From contig CAYRNW010000001.1 in assembly GCA_964425745.1 (NCBI GenBank), positions 186,001-250,000 of the forward strand: DNA of 64,000 bases. The letters run 5' to 3'. The translations under genes and the position numbers were made by a program. How positions within the stretch are numbered: the first letter of the stretch is position 1; every line of letters starts with the position of its first letter. Below, piece by piece: positions 32,706 to 41,631 of the stretch. The notes under the pieces are model-generated. The model was not told the DNA's origin, did not search any database, and was given only the letters and a program-made list of their open reading frames with translations. The DNA is from CALCNS01 sp964425745 (GTDB lineage: Bacteria; Bacillota; JAAYKD01).

Positions 32706-35417
32706 CTATAATTCGGTTCTCTTCACTTCTTCTTTTACATAGATTTCGAAACGATCACCAATTTTGATATCATTGAAGCGCTGTAACATAATTCCGCATT
32801 CATAACCCGTTGCGACTTCACGCACATCATCTTTGATTCTGCGTAAAGATTCGATGGGTCCTTCGTGAACAACAGTTCCATCTCGAATGACACGAACTAT
32901 AGAGTTTCGAGTCACTTTACCATCGGTAACGTAACAACCTGCAATACTTCCTACACGTGAGATTTTAAACACTTCGCGAATCTCAACATGTCCGATGACA
33001 GATTCTTTCATAACCGGTGTTAATAGACCCTTCATCGCCGCTTCCACATCGTCCACAATTTCATAAATAATTCGGTATGTGCGGATATCTACATTCTGCA
33101 ATTCTGCTTCTTTGGCAGCATTTTGATCGGGTCGAATGTTAAAGCCAATGATAATTGCGTTTGAAGCACTGGCCAACATGACATCGGTTTCTGAAATCGC
33201 GCCAACACCGGTATGGATGATGTTAACTCTGATTTCAGCTGTCGTCAATCTCTCTAATGAAGATTTGATGGCTTCTACCGAACCATGGACATCTGCTTTT
33301 AAAATCAAATTCAAATCTTTCACTTCGCCGGTAGTCATTTGACTGAATAAATCCTCCAAAGTGATACGGCTTGATTTTTGCTGTTCTTCGAGTTTTTGAT
33401 TAGAAGCTCTGGTTTCTGCTAATTGTCGAGCTTGTCTTTCATCATCAACAACAAAGAATGTATCGCTGGAATCTGGAACGTCGTTGAGTCCAACGACCTC
33501 AACCGGAGTACTAGGACCGGCTTTTTTGAGTCTGCGTCCCTTGTCATCGATCATGGCTCGTACTTTACCAAAAGTACGACCAACGATCATGATATCACCA
33601 ATATTCAAAGTTCCTTTGTGAACTAAAACACTGGCAACCGGACCGCGTCCCTTATCGAGTTTGGCTTCAATTACAGTCCCTACAGCTTTACGATTCGGAT
33701 TCGCTTTCAGTTCCATAATTTCTGCCAAAACTATAATACTTTCCAACAATTGATCGATTCCTTCATGCTTGAGTGCAGAAACATTGACCATCATGGTGTC
33801 TCCGCCCCATTCCTCAGCTATGAGGGAATACTCAGTCAATTCTTGTTTGACGCGTTCAGGTTGAGCATTGGGACGATCGATTTTATTGATCGCTACGATA
33901 ATAGGAACATTTGCATTTTTGGCATGATTGATTGCTTCAATGGTCTGTGGCATAACACCGTCATCCGCAGCAACCACTAAGACGGCAATATCGGTCACTT
34001 GAGCACCACGAGCTCTCATGGAAGTAAATGCTGCATGACCGGGGGTATCTAAGAATGTGATTTTTTTACCTTTAATCTCAGTAGTATGAGCACCGATATG
34101 TTGGGTAATCCCTCCTGCTTCTTTTGCCGCTACATTACTGGAGCGAATTGCATCGAGTAACGAAGTCTTACCATGGTCTACGTGTCCCATGACCGTGACC
34201 ACAGGAGCACGGGGTACTAAATTTTCTTCCGAATCTTCAACATCTTCAATTATAGTTTCTGGGTTAAAGGCTTCTTTGGGAGCCACAACCGTACTACCAA
34301 ATTCCTGGGCAATTAAAGTTGCGGTATCCAGATCTACTTCTTGATTCATTGCTGCCATGATACCGGCTTGCATCAATTTCTTGATGACAGAAGCAACATC
34401 GGTTTTCAACAAATCAGACAGCCCTTTGACCGTTACACTACCACCTAACTCAATGTGAGTAGGTGTCTGTGTGTTAATGATTTTCTCTTGTGGTTTGTTT
34501 TTATAATTCTTTCTGCCTTTGTTCGAGGGTCTGGGTCCGCGTCCCACGGTTTCACCTTCCGATGAAAACATACGATCCTGAGTGCGATAGCGTTCATCAG
34601 AATATTTACGGTCCTTCTTGACCATTTTATTGCCACTTGTTGCCGGTTGTACCACTGTAGGTGGTGGCGGAACAACTGCCGGACGATTCCCTACAGGTCT
34701 GGAAGTTCTACCATCGGCTCTGGGACCTGCAGGTGCTCCTGTTCGAGGACCGCTGGAACGATTTCCTTGCGGATAATTCCCTTGCGGACGAGGTTGAGAA
34801 GAATCTCCCGGTTGTCTCGGAGGATACGGTCTGCGATCTTGTTGAGGATACTGCGGTCTTGGTTGGTACGGTGGTCGTTGCCCCTGTTGACCGTTCGGGT
34901 TCTGTTGCCCGGTTGTCCCCTGTTGATTTGGTGTAGGAGCCCCCCCCTGACGAGGAGGATAGGGACGACGATCCTGATAGGTTGCCTGTGGACGAGCATT
35001 GTTATCACCCTGACGAGGAGGATAGGGTCTCCTGTCTTGATTTTGTCCACTGTAAGGGGGACGATTGCCGGTTTGAGGTCTTACGCCATCGGGGCGATTT
35101 CCACCGGTAGGCTGGTTCCGATATGTTGCCGTGGGGGTTGAAACCGGAGTAGAACCCTGGGTATTTGTGGGGGGAACGGCAGGTGTAACAGGACGTGGTG
35201 CCGTAGCAGTTGCTCCCATTTCTTCCCGCTTGGCTTTCGCTGCTGCTTTTTTGGCTTTTTCTCGAAGTACAACATCAGATACCGCCTTTACAACAGGTGC
35301 ATCAACGACTGTGTCGTTGGTAACATCTGTGATGTCTAAAGCGGATAATAGGCTACTGATTAACTTGCTTGATACCTTTAGTTGTTTTGCCAGATCACTG
35401 ACGGTAATTTTATCCAT
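32706..35417 (-). CDS. infB: Translation initiation factor IF-2
   Basis: This GTPase places fMet-tRNA on the 30S subunit. The start is ATG 35417 (MDKITVSDLAKQL) after GGAGGTGG; upstream codons have no ribosome binding site. Residues 1-60 are the IF2-N fold. About residues 80-260 are a disordered Pro/Gln/Gly/Arg/Asn-rich stretch with three exact copies of QDRRPYPPRQ (127-136, 148-157, 193-202). A second IF2-N region precedes the G domain, with GHVDHGKT at 411-418. Domains II-IV run to residue 903. It follows rnpM with a 104-base gap; ylxQ (L7Ae-like) is missing. Confidence 0.97.
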   Translation of the reverse strand: MDKITVSDLAKQLKVSSKLISSLLSALDITDVTNDTVVDAPVVKAVSDVVLREKAKKAAAKAKREEMGATATAPRPVTPAVPPTNTQGSTPVSTPTATYRNQPTGGNRPDGVRPQTGNRPPYSGQNQDRRPYPPRQGDNNARPQATYQDRRPYPPRQGGAPTPNQQGTTGQQNPNGQQGQRPPYQPRPQYPQQDRRPYPPRQPGDSSQPRPQGNYPQGNRSSGPRTGAPAGPRADGRTSRPVGNRPAVVPPPPTVVQPATSGNKMVKKDRKYSDERYRTQDRMFSSEGETVGRGPRPSNKGRKNYKNKPQEKIINTQTPTHIELGGSVTVKGLSDLLKTDVASVIKKLMQAGIMAAMNQEVDLDTATLIAQEFGSTVVAPKEAFNPETIIEDVEDSEENLVPRAPVVTVMGHVDHGKTSLLDAIRSSNVAAKEAGGITQHIGAHTTEIKGKKITFLDTPGHAAFTSMRARGAQVTDIAVLVVAADDGVMPQTIEAINHAKNANVPIIVAINKIDRPNAQPERVKQELTEYSLIAEEWGGDTMMVNVSALKHEGIDQLLESIIVLAEIMELKANPNRKAVGTVIEAKLDKGRGPVASVLVHKGTLNIGDIMIVGRTFGKVRAMIDDKGRRLKKAGPSTPVEVVGLNDVPDSSDTFFVVDDERQARQLAETRASNQKLEEQQKSSRITLEDLFSQMTTGEVKDLNLILKADVHGSVEAIKSSLERLTTAEIRVNIIHTGVGAISETDVMLASASNAIIIGFNIRPDQNAAKEAELQNVDIRTYRIIYEIVDDVEAAMKGLLTPVMKESVIGHVEIREVFKISRVGSIAGCYVTDGKVTRNSIVRVIRDGTVVHEGPIESLRRIKDDVREVATGYECGIMLQRFNDIKIGDRFEIYVKEEVKRTEL

Positions 35418-35521
35418 TGAGCCACCTCCAAATTTCGGTAAAAAACTGACCACTTTTGTTGTAGATTTGACCCCTCCTTACCGAAATATCGGTACTTTGC
35501 TGCAATGTTTTTCTTTTTCTA

Positions 35522-35839
35522 TTAATGATTGGTTAACTCCTCCGTTATCTCTTTATCGGGTTTTATTTCATCGGCAAAAAGATTTAATTCTTCTGTAAGC
35601 CTAGAAAACACATGAGCCGGGATTTCGCACTTAAACGCTTTTTGGATTCTTTTTGCTTTGATTGCGGTGCTCAGGCATTCTGGTTTTCGACAGCAATAAA
35701 CACCTCGTCCTGCTTTTTTCCCGGTCGGGTCAAAAAGAACTTCGCCCTCAGGCGTGCGAACTAAACGAATCAGATTTCGTTTTTCGAACATTTCCTGACA
35801 GCCTACACACATCCTCAAGGGGATTTTCCGTGCTTTCAT
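35522..35839 (-). CDS. rnpM: RnpM/YlxR family RNase P modulator
   Basis: This small RNA-binding protein of the nusA-infB operon was recently linked to RNase P control in Bacillus. The 105-residue sequence has the YlxR core KIPLRMCVGCQEM...LIRLVRTPEGEVLFDPTGKKAGRGVYCCRKPECL. It continues about 40 residues with a charged tail. It lies 8 bases after nusA. Confidence 0.93.
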   Translation of the reverse strand: MKARKIPLRMCVGCQEMFEKRNLIRLVRTPEGEVLFDPTGKKAGRGVYCCRKPECLSTAIKAKRIQKAFKCEIPAHVFSRLTEELNLFADEIKPDKEITEELTNH

Positions 35840-35847
35840 ATCATCAC

Positions 35848-36912
35848 CTATTTCTCGATTTCCACTGCAGTCTCCATATTTGACTGACTCTCACTTCGAA
35901 TGTCTATTTTAAAATTAGTCAATTTTGCTGCCAGACGAGCATTTTGACCTTCTTTTCCAATGGCTAATGAGAGCTGATAATCCGGTACTACGACTCTAGC
36001 AGATTTTCCATCGTCATTCATGGTGACTGAAATCGTTTTGGCAGGACTCAGTGCATTGGCAACATATTCTGCTGGCTCCGTCGAAAAATGAACAATGTCT
36101 ATTTTCTCGCCTTTTAACTCATTGACAACTGCTTGGACACGTGCTCCTTTTGGGCCGACACATGCTCCTACCGGATCGACATTATGATCTTTGGAATACA
36201 CCGCTACTTTTGATCTTTGGCCTGCTTCTCTTGCCACAGATTTCATTTCGATGGTACCATCATACAACTCAGGAACTTCTAATTCAAACAACCTCCGGAG
36301 TAAACCCGGATGGGAACGCGAAGCAATGATTTGTGGCCCTTTCGGAGAACGCTTGACTTCAACCACGAAAAAATTCATGCGCTGACCTAAAGCGTAATCC
36401 TCTCCCAAAACCTGCTCACTGGTAGGTAATAAGGCTTCAACTTGATTATCAAGCTCAACAATAATATTTTTGTGTTCAAAGCGTTGGATCATTCCACCAA
36501 GGATTTCCCCTTCTCTTTCAACATACTGGTCATAGACGAGTCCTCTTTCAGCCTCTCGAAGACGTTGAACTACGACTTGCTTGGCTGTCTGAGCAGCTAT
36601 TCTGCCAAAATCTCTGGGCGTGATTTCTGTTTCAATCACATCACCAACTTGATAATTGGGATTCATGAGCTTTGCTGTTTCAAGAAGCTCTTCATTTTTA
36701 TGATCTTTCATTTCAGAAACTATGGTTTTTCGTGCAAAAACACTGATTTCACCGGTTGTGTTATTGATACTGATTCTGACATTGGTAGCGTTATTAAAAT
36801 TACGCTTGTAAGCGGATACCAAAGCCTGTTCTATTGTATGAAAAAGCATTTCTTCAGAGATATTTTTTTCTCTGGCTACTGCACTTAACGCTTCTATGAA
36901 TTCCATATTCAT
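35848..36912 (-). CDS. nusA: Transcription termination/antitermination factor NusA
   Basis: NusA binds RNA polymerase and affects pausing, termination and antitermination. The 354-residue protein has the N-terminal polymerase-binding domain (MNMEFIEALSAVAREKNIS), an S1 domain and two KH domains. KH motifs VDPVGACVGPKGARVQAV and LAIGKEGQNARLAAKLT are clear. It lacks the acidic C-terminal repeats of proteobacterial NusA, as usual in Firmicutes. The start is the ATG 9 bases after AAGGAG. Confidence 0.97.
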   Translation of the reverse strand: MNMEFIEALSAVAREKNISEEMLFHTIEQALVSAYKRNFNNATNVRISINNTTGEISVFARKTIVSEMKDHKNEELLETAKLMNPNYQVGDVIETEITPRDFGRIAAQTAKQVVVQRLREAERGLVYDQYVEREGEILGGMIQRFEHKNIIVELDNQVEALLPTSEQVLGEDYALGQRMNFFVVEVKRSPKGPQIIASRSHPGLLRRLFELEVPELYDGTIEMKSVAREAGQRSKVAVYSKDHNVDPVGACVGPKGARVQAVVNELKGEKIDIVHFSTEPAEYVANALSPAKTISVTMNDDGKSARVVVPDYQLSLAIGKEGQNARLAAKLTNFKIDIRSESQSNMETAVEIEK

Positions 36913-36946
36913 ATTAAAATACTCCTTTATCCCAGTGGGACTCCTC

Positions 36947-37399
36947 TTACAGGATATCTAAATGTATTTTCTTAATCAAAGAACGAGGGATTTTTTGTTC
37001 GTTGCTTTCCCAAGTCAATGTGATTTCATGTTCATTAAAGGTTGTAAGATATCCGCGATGGCTTTTCAGTTCATCAACAGCTTTGTTACAAAGTACTTTG
37101 ACGAGAGATCCTTGGAAGCGTGAAAAATCCTGTTCAGACCTAAGTTCACGAAAAATACCCGGTGATGAAACTTCAAGATAATAACTATGGGGGATCGGGT
37201 CTTCTAAATCCAAGATCGGATCTATTGCCCGGCTGAATTTTTCACAGTCATCATGTTGGATTCCATTTGGATGATCGATCGTAATGCGTAAAATACTGTT
37301 GCCGTTTTCCCTGACCAATTCCACTTGATATAACTCATATCCAAGTTGTTCGGTTAATCGAGCGGCAATTTTCTTTGCTTTATCTAGACCAGGCTTCAT
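36947..37399 (-). CDS. rimP: Ribosome maturation factor RimP
   Basis: RimP assists 30S assembly. I start at the ATG at 37399, preceded by AAAGGGGATCTGT, giving 150 residues. An open frame extends 30 codons upstream but crosses the leader hairpin and promoter. The sequence shows LGYELYQVELVRENGNSILRI, the conserved DDCEKFSRAIDPILD and YYLEVSSPGIFRELR. It is the first gene of the rimP-nusA-rnpM-infB-rbfA-nrnA-truB-ribF operon. Confidence 0.95.
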   Translation of the reverse strand: MKPGLDKAKKIAARLTEQLGYELYQVELVRENGNSILRITIDHPNGIQHDDCEKFSRAIDPILDLEDPIPHSYYLEVSSPGIFRELRSEQDFSRFQGSLVKVLCNKAVDELKSHRGYLTTFNEHEITLTWESNEQKIPRSLIKKIHLDIL

Positions 37400-37424
37400 A
37401 CAGATCCCCTTTCGACAAATAAGA

Positions 37425-37446
37425 GAGAGTGGGCAGACCCACTCTC
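37425..37446 (-). promoter_or_regulatory. Leader hairpin of the rimP-nusA operon
   Basis: GAGAGTGGG (37425-37433) pairs perfectly with CCCACTCTC (37438-37446) around a 4-base loop. It lies in a roughly 55-base leader, and on the minus strand is followed by a T-rich stretch (TCTTATTTGT). It looks like an attenuator. Similar hairpins precede rimP in other Firmicutes as I recall, possibly allowing feedback by NusA. Confidence 0.6.
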
Positions 37447-37460
37447 GACTATCAACAAAT

Positions 37461-37489
37461 ATTTTACCATAACAAATGAAAAAAAGCAA
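37461..37489 (-). promoter_or_regulatory. Promoter of the rimP-nusA-infB operon
   Basis: On the minus strand TTGCTT (37489-37484), a 17-base spacer and TAAAAT (37466-37461). It separates the translation operon from the upstream ispG gene. Confidence 0.82.
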
Positions 37490-37524
37490 GTAGTTTCAAG
37501 ATTTTAATCGGGAAAGGCACCCTA

Positions 37525-38601
37525 TTACAAAGAATGCTTGGTTTTCTCTTGTTGAATTCGTTCAATTTGCTCAAATAATGCATCTATATACTGCTCCGGT
37601 GAAATCTTTGCAATAATTTCGCCATTGACAAACAACAACGCCTGATTCACCCCAAATGCTAACCCTACGTCGGCATGTTTTGCCTCAGAGGGACCATTGA
37701 CCTCGCAGCCCATGACCGCAACTGTTATTGGGGGTCCCTGATAATCTCTTAACCTCTTCTCAACTTCGGCAGAAATTTTATATACATCACCTTTTCTGCG
37801 ACCGCAGGTCGGGCATGAAATGAGGTTAACGCCTTGATTCCTCAAGTCTAAGCTTTTCAGTATTTGCCATGCCACATGAACTTCCTCAAGCGGATCTCCA
37901 CTCAAAGAGACTCGTAGGGTATCCCCAATCCCTTCTGCTAAAAGAACACCCATTCCCACCGCTGATCGTACGATCCCCGTCCCAGGAGGTCCTGCCTCCG
38001 TGATTCCGAGATGAAGTGGGTATTGAATTTGCTTTGATAAAAGACGATATGCAGCAATGGTTTCTACAACATTGCTTGCTTTTACTGAAACCAAGATAGA
38101 TTCAAACTGCAATCTTTCTAGGATTTTCACATGATCAATCGCACTCTCCACCATCGCTTCTGCACAAGGTCTTCCATATTTCGATAATATCCTTTTTTCT
38201 AAAGAACCTCCATTGACACCGATTCGAATCGGTACCCCTCGGCTTTTTGCCTCGTCTACTACCAGTTTTATACGTTCTTCAGAACCAATGTTTCCGGGAT
38301 TGATTCTCAATTTATCGATACCATTCTTCAAAGCTGTCAGGGCCAAACGATAATCAAAATGAATATCGGCTACTAAGGGTATGTGAATCTGCTTTTTGAT
38401 TTTTCCTAATGCATCTGCCGCTTCTTGGTCTGGTACTGCAACGCGTATCAGTTCACAACCGGCGTGTTCTAGGCGCAAAATTTGCGCTACGGTCGTATCG
38501 ACATCTCGTGTATCGGTATCACACATGGACTGAACAACAACCGGGGCTCCTCCACCGATATTTAGCTCACCCACTCGAATCTTATGTGTCTTACCACTCA
38601 T
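37525..38601 (-). CDS. ispG: 4-hydroxy-3-methylbut-2-enyl diphosphate synthase (flavodoxin/ferredoxin)
   Basis: IspG is the 4Fe-4S enzyme of the methylerythritol phosphate route that reduces MEcPP to HMBPP. The 358-residue protein has the TIM-barrel part (VVVQSMCDTDTRDVDTTVAQI, LVADIHFDYRLAL, RINPGNIGS). The cluster-binding end carries CPTCGRRKGD and VMGCEVNGPSEAKHAD, supplying the three cysteines. Its neighbours rseP and dxr keep the usual dxr-rseP-ispG order. Confidence 0.96.
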   Translation of the reverse strand: MSGKTHKIRVGELNIGGGAPVVVQSMCDTDTRDVDTTVAQILRLEHAGCELIRVAVPDQEAADALGKIKKQIHIPLVADIHFDYRLALTALKNGIDKLRINPGNIGSEERIKLVVDEAKSRGVPIRIGVNGGSLEKRILSKYGRPCAEAMVESAIDHVKILERLQFESILVSVKASNVVETIAAYRLLSKQIQYPLHLGITEAGPPGTGIVRSAVGMGVLLAEGIGDTLRVSLSGDPLEEVHVAWQILKSLDLRNQGVNLISCPTCGRRKGDVYKISAEVEKRLRDYQGPPITVAVMGCEVNGPSEAKHADVGLAFGVNQALLFVNGEIIAKISPEQYIDALFEQIERIQQEKTKHSL

Positions 38602-38621
38602 GTAGAACGCTCCCCTCTAGT

Positions 38622-39650
38622 TCAACGCAATTGAAAAATATCCCTCATAGAAACCAGTAATATGAGGCCAAAAATAAGTGCAAATCCGATACTACTAATC
38701 GTCGATTCTAGTTTTTCATTCATCTTTTTACCTCGAATCATTTCAAGTAGTAGAAAAACCACCCTACCGCCATCGAGCGCTGGTATCGGTAAAAGATTAA
38801 CAACTCCTAAGTTGATACTTAAATATGCTAAAAACCAGACAAAGTTTGCAAACCCAGTCTGCGCAACTTGACCGGTAACAGAAACAATACCGATTGGACC
38901 AATAAAGCTGTCAAGAGCATCTTTTTGAAATAAACTTGCAAATCCTTTTACAGTTTCAGAAATGAAAGTCCAAGTTTGACGAAAACCTTCTAAAACACTC
39001 CCAAAGAGCATAAATTGCTGGACACTTCCCCCTACACCGATGACCCCGCGGCCTTCAGCATTCTCTTGAGGAATCATCGTAAAACTCAATAAATTTCCAT
39101 TTCGTTCTACAACAACTGTGATTTCTCGACCCGACGCCGGCGCAACATGCTCTGTTATATCACTCCAATAAGAGATTTCGTTCCCATTGATAGAAACGAT
39201 TATATCTCCAATTTCGATTCCTGCCTCTTCCGCTACGCCATCGGGCATAACGCCCCCGATTAAGGGAGTATTGGAGGGAATACCTGTAAAAAACGCAAGT
39301 GTTATTAGGACCAAAGTAGCAAGGAAAAAGTTAAAAAAAGGTCCTGCCAGCGAGATAAAAAACCGCTTCCAAGCAGGTGAATTTAGATATGGATTTTCTG
39401 TATGAATTCCTTCTGCTGTCTCTGTGTCACTCTCCCCGGGATCAGCGAACATCACAAACGCCCCGATCGGAAAAGCCCTCAATGAAAATAGTGTTCTTCC
39501 CCACGGTTTTGATACCAATTTAGGACCCATTCCAATCGAAAATTCATCGGCTTCAATCTTAAAAGCCCGAGCAATCAAAAAATGTCCTGCTTCGTGAATA
39601 ACGATCAAAAAGCCAAAACCCAAAACCGCAAATAGAATCGATATAGCCAT
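38622..39650 (-). CDS. rseP: Site-2 protease RseP/RasP family
   Basis: This intramembrane zinc metalloprotease cleaves anti-sigma factors and signal-peptide remnants. The 342-residue protein has HEAGH (H19, E20, H23) in the first membrane helix. A PDZ domain follows at about residues 120-200 (MPDGVAEEAGIEIGDIIVSING), then the second catalytic motif NLLPIPALDGGR in a late helix. The length is below the roughly 420 of Bacillus RasP but normal for the single-PDZ clostridial form. It is part of the cdsA-dxr-rseP-ispG run. Confidence 0.93.
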   Translation of the reverse strand: MAISILFAVLGFGFLIVIHEAGHFLIARAFKIEADEFSIGMGPKLVSKPWGRTLFSLRAFPIGAFVMFADPGESDTETAEGIHTENPYLNSPAWKRFFISLAGPFFNFFLATLVLITLAFFTGIPSNTPLIGGVMPDGVAEEAGIEIGDIIVSINGNEISYWSDITEHVAPASGREITVVVERNGNLLSFTMIPQENAEGRGVIGVGGSVQQFMLFGSVLEGFRQTWTFISETVKGFASLFQKDALDSFIGPIGIVSVTGQVAQTGFANFVWFLAYLSINLGVVNLLPIPALDGGRVVFLLLEMIRGKKMNEKLESTISSIGFALIFGLILLVSMRDIFQLR

Positions 39651-39659
39651 TATGGTACC

Positions 39660-40811
39660 TCATTTCCCTGAATCAAGCAGAATCAACTTTCTCGCTTGAT
39701 GTCGAGCTCGAAAATCCGCTTCAAGAACCGAATTTACATCAGTCACCGGTTTTTGAACGGTGTTCTCTAATACTTGTAAAACAATGGAAATAATTTCATC
39801 GAAACGAATCATTCCAGACAAAAAGGACTCCACTGCGATCTCATTTGCAGCACTCATGACTGCAGGTAAGATTCCCCCTTGACGATTGACTTCTAATGCA
39901 TTTTTTAAAGCAGGGAAACGATCGTAATCCGGGGACTCAAATTGAAGTCCAGAAATTTCTCGCCAATTCAACCGAGGAAGCGACAAAGGCCAGCGTTGTG
40001 GATACGATATCGCATACGTAATCGGCATCCGCATATCGGGAAATCCCATGTGCGCCATCAGCGATCCATCGATATACTGAACCATGCCGTGAACGATGCT
40101 CTGCGGATGAATGACAACCTCGAGTTGATCCGGCTCCAATTGAAACAGCCAGCGAGCTTCTATTACTTCTAATCCCTTATTCATAAGCGTCGCTGAATCA
40201 ACCGACAACTTCTTACCCATCTTCCATTTTGGATGGTTAATAGCTTCTGCAACGGTGACAAGAGAAAGGTCTTTCATGGGCGTATGGTAAAACGGGCCGC
40301 CTGAAGCCGTAAGTATCACCTTTTCGACTTCCGCTAGGCTACCATGTAATGCTTGAAAAATTGCAGAGTGCTCGCTATCAACGGGAAAAATTTGACCGCC
40401 ATATTCACGAATCAACCCTTCAAACAGTGCTCCAGCCGCAATAATCGGTTCTTTATTGGCTAAAGCGACTCTTTGCCCTTCTTTCAAAGCTTCAACAATG
40501 GGAAGTAACCCAACAAAACCAATGAGCGCCATGACGACCGTATCAACCGGGATTCTTGCCAGTTCTTTACGAGCGTCTTCTCCCCATGAAACTTCCACTG
40601 CAGGAAATTGTCTCTGTAGCTCTAGAGCATCTTCTTCTTGTGAGACAACAACATAACTTGGGTTCCATTGCTTAATTTGCTGTGATAATAATCTCAAATT
40701 TCTACCGGCACACAAGCCAACAATTTTGATTTGATTAGGAAATTGTTCGGCAACCGACAAAGTTTGAGTACCAATAGATCCTGTAGATCCAAAAATCGTA
40801 ATACGTTTCAT
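39660..40811 (-). CDS. dxr: 1-deoxy-D-xylulose 5-phosphate reductoisomerase
   Basis: Dxr converts DXP to MEP with NADPH. From the ATG at 40811 the protein is 383 residues and starts MKRITIFGSTGSIGTQTL, the NADPH-binding loop. LANKEPIIAAG, the SEHSAIFQALHG substrate loop and WKMGKKLSVDSATLMNKGLE are all intact. ATGs further upstream would overlap cdsA and are less likely. With ispG nearby, the organism uses the MEP pathway. Confidence 0.95.
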   Translation of the reverse strand: MKRITIFGSTGSIGTQTLSVAEQFPNQIKIVGLCAGRNLRLLSQQIKQWNPSYVVVSQEEDALELQRQFPAVEVSWGEDARKELARIPVDTVVMALIGFVGLLPIVEALKEGQRVALANKEPIIAAGALFEGLIREYGGQIFPVDSEHSAIFQALHGSLAEVEKVILTASGGPFYHTPMKDLSLVTVAEAINHPKWKMGKKLSVDSATLMNKGLEVIEARWLFQLEPDQLEVVIHPQSIVHGMVQYIDGSLMAHMGFPDMRMPITYAISYPQRWPLSLPRLNWREISGLQFESPDYDRFPALKNALEVNRQGGILPAVMSAANEIAVESFLSGMIRFDEIISIVLQVLENTVQKPVTDVNSVLEADFRARHQARKLILLDSGK

Positions 40812-40834
40812 CATAATCCCACTCATTAACCTCT

Positions 40835-41611
40835 CTAAAAAACATGTCTCTGAAACAAAATTACAACAAAGACAACTAAAATCCAAGAATCAAAACGATC
40901 TAAAACCCCACCGTGGCCCGGTAAAAGTGTGCCGGAATCCTTGATTGTATACTCTCTTTTTAAAGAAGATTCTACTAAATCTCCAATTTGTGCTGTCAAC
41001 CCCCCCAAAAGTCCCAGGATTGAAAAATGTAAAAGAGAACGCTGCATTACTACACCCATAAGCAGCATAACAATAACTGCCCCGGCTAACCCACCAATAA
41101 TTCCTTCCGCACTTTTATTGGGGCTGATTTCCGGAAAGGGATGGTTCTTCCCTAAAAAATATCCCGATAAATATGCGAATATATCATACGACCATGTCAA
41201 TAAACAGACAATAAGAATCCACGCCAGCCCGTCTTGACCCGATCTTAAATAATAAGCAAACCAAAACGGAGGTATGATATAAAGAGCTACGAAGCAGTTC
41301 ATAGCTAAGCTATTTAAGGAAAACGACGGGAATAACAAGACCTTCTTTGCTAATAGATAAACAAGAAAGCCAAAAAATAGCCAAATCAAATTTCTTTCTG
41401 CTAACGGTTGTGTAAAAAAAGTCCCACAGACCAAAAAAGCAATCGCAGGAAGATCAATTTGTATTCCTTTCGGCTCAACCATGTTCTTCAATTCATTTGC
41501 GGCCAAGAGAACAATACCGATAAAGAAAATACTAAGAGGCCATGAGCCAAGGAAAAGAAACGCTAAAAAAATCGGCGCCCACACAAAAATTGTCACCGTT
41601 CGTTGAAACAT
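40835..41611 (-). CDS. cdsA: Phosphatidate cytidylyltransferase
   Basis: CdsA makes CDP-diacylglycerol from phosphatidate and CTP for phospholipid synthesis. The 258-residue integral membrane protein has about eight helices and the C-terminal family signature SSLKREYTIKDSGTLLPGHGGVLDRFDS (about residues 213-240). It follows uppS by 20 bases. Confidence 0.94.
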   Translation of the reverse strand: MFQRTVTIFVWAPIFLAFLFLGSWPLSIFFIGIVLLAANELKNMVEPKGIQIDLPAIAFLVCGTFFTQPLAERNLIWLFFGFLVYLLAKKVLLFPSFSLNSLAMNCFVALYIIPPFWFAYYLRSGQDGLAWILIVCLLTWSYDIFAYLSGYFLGKNHPFPEISPNKSAEGIIGGLAGAVIVMLLMGVVMQRSLLHFSILGLLGGLTAQIGDLVESSLKREYTIKDSGTLLPGHGGVLDRFDSWILVVFVVILFQRHVF

Positions 41612-41631
41612 GACGGTTCCTCCTCAATGGC

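Noticed and set aside
34800..35060. CRISPR-like or tandem DNA repeat
   Set aside because: The repeats are in-frame codons for QDRRPYPPRQ in infB with irregular spacing, so they are protein repeats.
34661..35141. Open frames of 90-160 codons opposite or across the infB linker
   Set aside because: They are by-products of the repetitive Pro/Arg/Gln-rich coding of IF-2; they lack ribosome binding sites and their composition mirrors the repeats.
37400..37489. 30-residue N-terminal extension of RimP
   Set aside because: It would be encoded by the promoter and leader hairpin; the ATG at 37399 has the proper ribosome binding site.
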